NCBI GenBank assembly: GCA_000708835.1
Contig: DF237310.1
Location: forward strand, 1 to 64,000
Reading direction: 5' to 3'
DNA length: 64,000 bases
Source: Klebsormidium nitens
Taxonomy: Eukaryota > Streptophyta > Klebsormidiophyceae > Klebsormidiales > Klebsormidiaceae
This document shows, in pieces, positions 55,902-64,000 of this stretch; positions within the stretch are counted from its first letter, which is position 1, and the number at the start of each line of letters is the position of its first letter. The translations under genes were made by a program, and so were the position numbers. The notes under the pieces were generated by a model. It searched no databases and was not told where the DNA came from. It saw only the letters and a list, made by a program, of their open reading frames with translations.

Positions 55902-57268
55902 TGGATTGAAATACTCTGGATTGGTAATATGACTACATTGCTCGCTCTACAATTTTGCACGCGCGTACTGGTAGAGATCATGTATTGAACGTCTGTCCGC
56001 TTGCTTCTGTGTCAAGACAGTCTGGACGAATCTTGGAAGTTTTGGCCGCGGTCAGTAAGCCGCATAGAAGGAGGTGTAATCTGCCGGTTGCATGCGTTGC
56101 TATAGCTTCGCCAGGCTTGCATGCTGACCATTGCTGTCAATATGCTCTGTACAACATACCATATTCTGATTGAAGTAGAAGGCATCGACCTAGAGCTAAG
56201 AGTTTGTGTAGGCATGTATAACTCAGATACGGTTGGCAGACTTGCAAGCTTGCGGCGCGTATATGCGATTTTAATTTGAAAGTGAACACTCAATTCAGTC
56301 CCTAGCTCAGACACGATGGCCATGCACCGTCGATCTTCAACGACCGCCCATGTGCCTTTCCATGCCGCCTTGATGGACCATATTTATAGCTTTCATTTGT
56401 GTTTGCCAGTTGATTGAAGGTGCATATGCTAGCGGGGCTCCTAGTTGCGCAAATTTAGCTCGTTTAATTCCTTGCAACGCAAGCGTCATCATTCATATGT
56501 CGGATGGCAACACGAGATTTCGAAGATGCAAGCAAAATATCTATATTTATATATGGGCCCTCTTATGGGTGTAGTGTTTTGCTGCCTGATCGAGGAGCTC
56601 GATAAGCATGCCAGCAATATCGTTTGCATGTTGACAAGCTGGAAATCGAACCATGAGGCAAACACTGCAATGTAAGACGTGATGAACATAATACCGTCTT
56701 GATTGATACGAAGGTGCGCAATATTGCTGTAACTATCGGATGCTCATGCAGCATGCATTTGGTGCAGCGTTCTAAAGTCACAGAGTGTTTAAGCGTGTGA
56801 CCATATCTGCTGATCGAGCTCGACTGCCGTACGTAGCTTGCCCACAGGCATGAGAAATATTACCACTTGCACTGAGGTGGGCAAGTCCAGCCTGCCCGCC
56901 AACAACGCATGTCAGCTCCAAGGGCTCGTTTCAGGCAATAAACAACCGGCAATTCTAACACCTCAGGTCGTTAGTTGTGACGCTGATGATTACCTACGGT
57001 CACCAACAGAGGACAATCAAAGACTTAGACTAAGACCAGGAGCTATACGCAGCTTGCGTGCATGCGTACGAGAACGACCGAATCGGCTGAAACTATACCA
57101 GAGAGCCGCCGTTTGGTCGCTATACGTTTCCCTGGATCCGTAAGCGATGACGACTTAGGGGATCTCAGCAAGGATCTCGGCAGATCTGGAATTGAAGCGA
57201 CTCATCAGAAGATGGTCGCTGGCCTCATTCTTTGGACGCTCTGACAAGGTACCGCGCAAGGGGACGCA
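55902..57268. other. Convergent intergenic region
   Basis: Between the quinone oxidoreductase stop and the BUD31 stop on the other strand. No gene or clear repeat recognised; presumed 3' UTRs and spacer. Confidence 0.5.
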
Positions 57269-59632
57269 CTAGTGGTCCCCGCTCGCGCATCCCCGGCAAC
57301 CGCAATGGGTGCACTCGATCACTTTCTCCTCCCGCGACTTGTTGGGGACTCGACAGATGCACGTGGTTCCGAAGTTGGTGTCCTTCGGTTGTATGCACCG
57401 TAGACAGCATAGCCGCTCGTATCCCGACTGCAAAAAGAGGAGTTAGATTGTTAGGTCCAAAAGAAAGAGCGTTCTTTGAAGGGTTGTTTGCCACCTGAGG
57501 TCGAGTCAAGCCGACGCGACTCTTAAAAAGGCTGTGGACGACACCTGCAAAAGATTGTGGGGAGTGGAGGCGTCGTTCGAAAGGCCAGTCAACGGATGAC
57601 AGCTCGGGACTCGACGCAGGACAAACAGGGAGCTTTGCAGCCGTCATTTCAAACGTTGACATGGACATACGACGCAAAAAGTCACCCTCTCTGGGGCCTG
57701 CGTGCGGGCCCGAGAAACAAGGATACTTCAGCTGACACGGCAATCGATCAGCCGACGGCACTCAAGACAAACCGACTTCAAGTCTGGGTCAGTTTGTACA
57801 AAGACTTTAGCACTTGACGGAAGCCAATATCACGAAATGGTAAGGCAAACCTTCATCCAGACCAGGCCCCGTAATCCTACGCTTTTTTGCACTCAAACGA
57901 CCAAAGGGCCGCTTACAGCTCGAGTCAAGACCCCCTTACGTGAATCAGTTTCACAAGCTTTCCGTCCTTGCAGGAGTTCAACAAGCTCTAAACACACGAA
58001 TCTCGACTTGCTTCGGAAGGTGACCGCCTCAAGCGGCCACTGAGTGACTGCACCTGCCTCGTCAGCGAAAAAGTGCTCAAGGTTGGCGCTCACTGAACTC
58101 AAGTGTGTAGATCAGGTGGAAAAGCGGGACTGAACCTGCAGTCAGGACCACAGCAGGAATTTTGCGTCCAGAAATTCTCACCTTTTTCCACTTGGCTATG
58201 AGCGCCTTGTCAGCATACCCCTGTGCGAGGCAGAACTCGTACAGGTCCCGCGAGATCTCCTTCCGCTTGTAAAAGAGGTCGTAGATGAACTTGCTCTTCT
58301 GATGCGTCAGCTTAAAGATGGGCCACAGGGCCTCGCACTTGCGCTTGCCCTCGTGCGTCTCCAGCTCCGCTGCAGAAGGAGTTCGGTTATGGTTAACCTT
58401 GATGAATTCTCGTCAGGGGCTGCGTCTGATCTAGTTCCTGCTTCGCACTTGCGCTTGCCCTCGTGCGTCTCCAGCTCCGCTGCAGAAGGAGTTCGGATAT
58501 CGTTAACCTTGTTGATTTCTCGTCAAGGGCTGTGCCTAATCTGGTTTCTGCTTCGCACTTGCGCTTGCCCTCGTGCGTCTCCAGCTCCGCTGCAGAAATG
58601 GTAGGGGTAGCTTTAACCTTGATGGATTTTCGAGGGCTGCGTCCGATCTGGTTTCTGCTTCGCACTTGCGCTTGCCCTCGTGCGTTTCCAGCTCCGCTAA
58701 AGCAAGGAATGTGTTGATCAGGTCGGGTTCCTCCCTGGATGGATCATCGACACCGCTGCGGCAGAAAGTGAATCGTTGTCAACCCCAGTTCAAAAAGTCC
58801 TGGTCTATCGAGGTCACCCTCATCTGCTTCAAGAATCTACTTATGAAAAAGGAAGCGTCTCGGACTTGCTCTCGCTCGTTCATCACCGGAACCGCTGCAG
58901 AAGACAACGTCGCACGTGATGGTCCTGCTCCCGAATGCAAGATCAAGGGCACCATCACTATTGGCTTCTACTGCTTTGGTTTCAAAAGGAGCGGCCGCAA
59001 GAGTCTCTCGTGAGTCCCGTCTTCACTGGCGCAAGAAGCACGGGATGTATTCATTGCTTCTGCATTTACGACTGCCTCAACTTTATCCCTGAATGCAGGG
59101 ACGGAGATGCATCTTGGCCATGAACCCTGAAATTAGCTCGAAAAATCAAAGAAAAATTTCGACTCACGAAGGACATGACCGTATGGAACAATGTGTGCAG
59201 CGGGACTTCGTGGCTTCTCAAAATTGGCAAAGCAGATCCTTGCAACCTTATAGACCAATCACACAAGGTCCCAAGATACTTCTGAAGTAACAAAGCGCCC
59301 CGAATGAAGCGAGACATTTCTTCCGACGCCCGTGTCTGCGAGAGGACCTTTGTATAGTCGTGGGAAACTAAACCACCAATTCATCAAAAAGAACCAAGTG
59401 TTCGGCGAACGAGCCAAACAGATAAGAGCACCGTTCTGCCATCTTTTGCAAAACTTTGGAGGGCTTGATCCACCATTTGGAAAGACGTGCTTACAGAAGT
59501 GTGAAGACAAGAAATCAATCAGAGGTACGGCGCCTCACCTTCCCGCATCTTCTGTTCCAACTCCTGCATCGTCGGTTCGATGAGCTCCCAGCCATCGGGG
59601 TACTTGAGCTTGGACGTTCGCACCTTCGGCAT
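57269..59632 (-). CDS. BUD31: BUD31/G10 spliceosome component, 3 exons
   Basis: Nuclear pre-mRNA splicing factor, homologue of yeast Bud31 and animal G10. Minus-strand exons 59632-59539, 58369-58182 and 57427-57269 give 146 residues, matching the family's usual length of about 145. The N-terminus [20 protein letters not shown] is diagnostic. Exon 2 contains [40 protein letters not shown] and [18 protein letters not shown]. Exon 3 contains the Cys-rich zinc-binding C-terminus: [25 protein letters not shown], and [14 protein letters not shown]. Splice phases agree. The acceptor edge of exon 2 is repeated three more times upstream in the same intron. It shares a presumed divergent promoter region with the SYP61-like gene. 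Confidence 0.97.
58330..58740 (-). repeat. Tandem copies of BUD31 exon 2 acceptor edge (4 copies)
   Basis: The text CGCACTTGCGCTTGCCCTCG TGCGTCTCCAGCTCCGCTGC AG, which is the reverse of acceptor plus [13 protein letters not shown], occurs with boundaries at 58369 (real), 58479, 58589 and 58696, periods 110, 110 and 107 bp. Copies 2 and 3 keep both acceptor and coding text without change. Copy 4 has lost the acceptor (CTCCGCTAAAG). The intron part of the unit (GAAGGAGTTCGG, GTTAACCTTGATG, TCGTCAGGGGCTG) is repeated as well. Confidence 0.97.
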
Positions 59633-61446
59633 GGTTGCCAAGTCTGCTGCTTTGCTGAGACGCGGGGACAGTGCTCACTCTTGGAAGATTCTGGAATCAG
59701 GAACTAATTCGGATTTTCAACACCTGCACCAACACCTGCACCAACAGATCGAGGAACGATCATGAGAGAGATGCGTGAGTGGTGGTGGGAAAGGTGAAGA
59801 AGCCTGATAGAAATCAAGAATCTTCACAGGTACCATCTGAGGGAGCCCCGGGCAAAACCCTTTCCTGTGAAGCTTTGACAGGATTCAGTCCACAAACTCC
59901 TCTTGGACAGTCCTGAAGGGAATCAGTCCACGACCTCCGCTTGGACGATCGAGAAGAAAACGCCACCATCGATACTGCCAGCCCAATGAGAGGGGACGAT
60001 GATCTACTGAAAGGATAAAGGAAGAGTGCTGATAAACAACAACTTCAGAAGAAAGTGGTCATACAAAGTCCACACCCCCGTCACTCACAACACATACATA
60101 TGGAAGAGAGCCAGTGCACTTGACTCAAGCTGTGCAGAGAAAGCCCACTAATCAGTGCTTTTGTCTCCACGGTGGATTGGAAAGACCACCACCAAAAAAG
60201 GCGAACACTGAAAATTGATGAGTGAAGGACATGACTTGCTAAAACGAATGAAATGTAAAACCTTCGTTGGAGATGATATTACTTCAAAACAGACTGACAA
60301 AATTCTACCTGATAGAGGGGCGAGCAACGAATCTTAGCAAACAGAAGGTGGTGGTAAACTTTCGTACAAAAAATCCCTGCCTTGTGTAGGAAAGGTGTAC
60401 CTGTCAGTGCCCAGGCTCGCAAATGTTAATTCCCTTTCCTTTTCTAGCAGCCATCAAACGCAGGATTCCCTCCAGCTCTACAGTGCGCCCTCTGCTCTTC
60501 CCCCGAGGCTCCTCTATTTGCACCACTCAGCTAGCCCTCTAAACACTCGACGGCAGGGTAACCAAAACCATGCAGTGAAGAGGGCGGCAGCGGGGCGGCA
60601 GCACAACAGAATCCAACAAGAAGCGGCTAGTAGCAGCAAGCAGTGGCTGACTTCGTACGCCCCACACCCTGAGCTCTGCCAAATCTATTGCCAATGCAAA
60701 ACCAACTGAGAATGCTTACGAGTTGCAGGAGAAAGCGGCAATAAGGGAGCTGGTGCTCGCTTGCGGCTGCGCTGTGCTGCGCTTGGTACAGAATCAAAAA
60801 ACCTGCTGAGAAAAGCTAAGTAAGAGATGCGCTTGTAGGCCAAGAGGCTACGATAGTTTAACAAGAACGCCTCAATTGGAAAGGTGAAGACGACTCCTGA
60901 CTCTGACGTACAGTGAATCTTCCTGGAGTGCAGGAAGGCAAGGCAGGAAGTGTGATCTTCTTGAAGGGCAGGAAGAGCAGGAATTCGATGGGGTTAAGAT
61001 TCAGGTTACTTTTAGCGTGCCGACCAGTGCGCGAGGTTTGGAGTCGGTACGTTCAGGTTAAGAAACTTCACGCTTTCTGTGCCGCGAACCGGGGACCGCA
61101 CCGGGGACTACCCTGACAAATTTTCGCGGGTGTTAACGTTGAACGGTTAAGACTTTTCTTTCCTGGTCAATGCGGTCCAACAAGACTCACCTAGCTGGGT
61201 GCAAAGGATGACGTTCCTGCCGGATTCACAGCAAAGCCAATTGGCGCAGACTTTGGGGGGCCAGCTGTCTCTGCAATTGATTGGCGCATTGCTCAGTTTG
61301 ATATCGGCAAGCCGCTTGTGAAAGGCTCAAGAAGTACCACAGGGAACTGGCTTTTTGTCTAAGATTTGGCGGGTGTAACTTTCAAAAATAGGCTGTTAGC
61401 GCGGATTGAAGGTGCTTTGTGTGATTGACAGCGACGTGGCGAGAAA
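59633..61446. promoter_or_regulatory. Divergent intergenic region of BUD31 and SYP61-like genes
   Basis: The start codons of the two genes face away from each other across 1.8 kb, so both promoters should lie here. An open frame near 60395-60709 lacks a recognisable domain. No convincing repeat or RNA gene was seen. Confidence 0.45.
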
Positions 61447-63571
61447 ATGTCTGCCCAGGACCCCTTCTACCTCGTCAAAGAGGAGATCCAGGAGTCGGTG
61501 CGTAGCCCCATCCTTCCAGAATTGAAAGTTCACCTTCAGCGTGAAGAGGGCCCTCTTTCGAAATCTTTTGTCCTTGCTCGCTCAGCCTGCTATAATGCTC
61601 CCAGGAACGTTCTGCTTCTGTTGCTCTGTTTGCAGATTCCAAAACCGGCTCTGTGTGTTAAAATTTTCTTTGACCTGCAGGTAAATAAGGTCAGTGCTGG
61701 ATATGCTCGATGGGAGGGTTTGAGTACAGGCAGCGCTGAAAGGGACAGGCTGACCCGGGAGCTCGAGAGTGGTTGCGAGAGCGTGGAGTGGCAGGTACCG
61801 ATCATTCTTCTCTACCTTCAGCTTGTTTAACAAGCCTAAGGAGCAGCCTCTTCAGGGGGGAACAAGGTTGAGATCTGAATGTAGCTGTAGAGGCTGAGCA
61901 AAGCCTGCTTGTTATTTCATTTCCGATTGTCTCTCCTTCAGCAGCTTTTGGTCCAAAGCTTGCCAATTCGGCTCAGTTGGCATCTAGTTGCAAAAGCATA
62001 AGTGGAGCTGAGAATCCGATGGTATGTGCTTCCCGCAAAAGATGGAGTTCCATTGGTCAAGCACAACGTGGGGATGATCGCACTGGAGACTTCTTGATTA
62101 GGGTTTTTCGACAAGTCCGATGAACGGGAGATCAGGGATTTCAATTGGGAACTGGATTGAGATAAAGCTGGGTTGGTGAAATGATGCACGGCTTCGAAAT
62201 GCTCTCTTAATCAGAAGCTATGAGAGTGATTTTTCAGCAATTGGGAGAATTAAAAGCTTATTGTGGCCCTCTAAGCTCTCTCAGAAGCATTTTCAAGCGA
62301 TGGGTGGAAAAGGCATACGTACTAAGAATGGGGTTTGTGTTGCCCGCACTTACAAGACAACTCGCTATCAAAGCAGTAACTTGTTCTGCATCCACACCAT
62401 GTCGCATGATGTTGAAATTCCTATGATGCAGGTTGACGAGCTTGAGAAGGCCATCAACGTGGCGGAACGGGATCCGGCACGATTTAATGTCAGCGCAAGT
62501 GAGATTGAAAGTAGGAGACAATGGACGAGCCAGACGCGAAAAGAGGTAGGTTCTCTAGTGGCTACTGCTTGGTGGGATTGGCATGCAAATTCTTGATGGG
62601 GACATGGTTTTACGGCGCGAAAGTGTTTCGAGATTAAGGCAGTGCCCTAACAGCTGATTGGTGCGGCCAATAGGTGCACTCCCATTGATCAATTACCAGG
62701 GGTCCGAGCGTGCACGAGCCCCAATCATTATGCAGACAGAGGTCTCTGACGTCATTGAGTTCTTTCACGCTGCGAAATCTTTGAAACTGAAGTGAGGGTC
62801 AACGCGACCCTGGCAGTTGATCGCTGGTTTGCATTTAGTCATCCCCCAAAACGAAGAGCAAAACAGGGGAGGCATCAATCTCGAATCCCCACACAAGCAG
62901 CTGATTGGTTCGCAATTATTGTAAACCTGGCTGAATGCCAGAGCTTGCTGGTCTCTGCTGAGGGCTTAGACTGGTTGATGGTACACAACCATCGAAATCA
63001 TCCTGAAAACATCCACGAAATGTTGTTCGACTCTGTTAAAACTATCAACCTAAAACGAAAGGCGTTCTCTTGATGTCTTGACACTTCATACGAAGATTTG
63101 GATTGAACCTAGAACGCGTCTCTACTAAGAAAAGCCCCAGAACACGCTCTCTTAATCTGCAGGTGGTTAGGATACGAGGGGTGGTGAAGATTAAACATCA
63201 AGAGCGCTCCTTGGATGCGTCACTACTTCCCAGAACTTTTGAGAATGAAGTCAGAACATGTTTGAGATGAAGTCGTCTAGACTGCGCAGGCCAAGTTGGA
63301 AACGTGCCCCAATGCTTCGATGATTCCCATGACCTGATCAGAACACGTTCGTTTTCAGATTAGATCCAACATACGTTTCCATGCTGCAGGTCGAGAGGAT
63401 ACGACGGGTGGTGAAGACTGCTGCGCAGGCAGCGCAGGTCAAGTCGCGGCAAGAGCTCATGCGGGGGCCTGCCGGGGGGAAGGATGTCTCGTCCCGGTTG
63501 CAAGGAGCAATCACTCGAGAAAATGATGCATTTCTCAATAACGAGTCTGACAGGCAGCAGCTCCTGATGAG
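61447..63571 (+). CDS. SYP61: SYP61-like Qc-SNARE, 5' part
   Basis: Membrane-fusion SNARE of the trans-Golgi network and endosomes. Exons found: 61447-61497, 61681-61794, 62432-62545 and 63390-63571, together 153 complete codons plus two bases. The ATG at 61447 opens MSAQDPFYLVKEEIQES, the hallmark of the Syntaxin-6 N-terminal domain. Next come GYARWEGL, ESGCESVEWQVDELEKAINV, ARFNVSASEIESRRQWTSQT, then VERIRRVVKTAAQ and NNESDRQQLLM, which match plant SYP61 in order and spacing. The last exon ends in phase 2 at a GTAAGC donor. The SNARE helix and C-terminal membrane anchor must lie beyond position 64000; nothing in 63572-64000 encodes them. The gene is therefore cut by the window edge, not broken. 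Confidence 0.92.
63158..63430 (+). repeat. Copy of SYP61-like exon 4 acceptor edge (2 copies)
   Basis: CTGCAGGTGGTTAGGATACG AGGGGTGGTGAAGA at 63157 repeats the real boundary CTGCAGGTCGAGAGGATACG ACGGGTGGTGAAGA at 63384. Equivalent exon starts are 63163 and 63390, 227 bp apart. The upstream CAGAACACGCTCTCTTAAT and CAGAACACGTTCGTTTTCAGA also match. Confidence 0.9.
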
Positions 63572-64000
63572 GTAAGCCACGAAAGGCACGAGCCGTTTCT
63601 CTTCCATACGTTTTGCTTGGAAAGCCGGCCATTTCGCTCTATAGGCAAATGCACGGAAGCAGTTGCACGGAGGCTCGACGCGCTCAGGTTTTGCGGTTTT
63701 TACAGAGACATAGGTGGGGGCTGCACAGCGATTGTAAAGTCTGCACAATACGTACCCTGTGCTGAAGAATCGCGAAGCAATCTTGGGCCAGAAATCATGT
63801 CATCTACGAGGGTGCATTGGGTGCAAGCGCTCAAAGGAGCCGCTTCTTCAGAAGCGTCACTCCAGCTTTGAACAGATGGTTTTCGTGTCCTCGGCCTGCA
63901 TCCAGGGTACATGGTGGAGACCGGCCTTGCCTTGCATCGTGCAAAGTTTTGCCCTCGCTCCCGCCAAGAAGACCTCAACAAAGAGTCAGAAAAGCTGCTG
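63572..64000 (+). other. Intron of the SYP61-like gene
   Basis: Starts at the donor after exon 4. I find no segment encoding the expected continuation (a glutamine/glutamate-rich linker and the SNARE motif). Presumed intron running out of the window. Confidence 0.7.

Noticed and set aside
60395-60709. Plus-strand open frame of about 100 codons upstream of the SYP61-like gene
   Set aside because: Low-complexity, without a recognisable domain or splice support; not called as a gene.
3960-63430. Junction arrays as an assembly artefact
   Set aside because: Copies within each array have diverged by different amounts and carry independent indels. Mis-assembled repeats would be identical or nearly so.

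Overview
This is a nuclear window from a plant-lineage eukaryote. Every gene but two is split by GT-AG introns, base composition is near 50% GC, and the proteins are typical of streptophytes: a full-size PDR-type ABCG transporter, an LRB/POB1-like BTB-BACK protein, a plant STAT-like SH2 protein, an SYP61-type syntaxin and a DUF900 hydrolase. I infer a streptophyte alga (Klebsormidium would fit) rather than a flowering plant, but I did not test this.

Layout, left to right: DUF900 alpha/beta hydrolase (+, 1109-5138); BTB-BACK protein (-, 9949-6745); a 19 kb, 27-exon PDR/ABCG transporter (-, 30697-11752; 1544 residues, 24% of the span coding); SH2 protein with an N-terminal LamG-like region (+, 32804-42143; 12 exons, 789 residues); intronless F-box/LRR-like gene (-, 44821-43412); a small intronless two-repeat protein of unknown function (+, 45482-46150); an alanine/proline-rich plant protein with a hydrophobic core (-, 51073-48296; 5' end unresolved); zeta-crystallin-type quinone oxidoreductase (+, 52586-55901; one GC-AG intron); BUD31/G10 splicing factor (-, 59632-57269); and the 5' part of a SYP61-like SNARE (+, 61447 to the window edge). 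For the models called complete, the joined exon lengths are divisible by three and the junction phases agree. There is no operon logic. The genes cover transport, ubiquitin-ligase adaptors, signalling, splicing and membrane traffic.

The most unusual property runs through most of the multi-exon genes. Introns carry tandem, diverging copies of the neighbouring exon edge together with its splice site. Acceptor-edge copies lie upstream of the real acceptor and donor-edge copies lie downstream of the real donor. Repeat periods are usually 85-230 bp, and there are two to six copies per junction. I found about twenty such arrays, in the hydrolase, ABCG, SH2, BUD31 and SYP61 genes. They account for much of the intron length and provide many decoy splice sites, some still in frame.

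Small non-autonomous elements are also present: a 200 bp element with perfect 33 bp terminal inverted repeats inside an ABCG intron, and two diverged copies of one fold-back element of about 195 bp, at 39108 and 47594. The first of these two ends 15 bp before a splice acceptor of the SH2 gene. I recognised no transposase, virus, CRISPR array or RNA gene.
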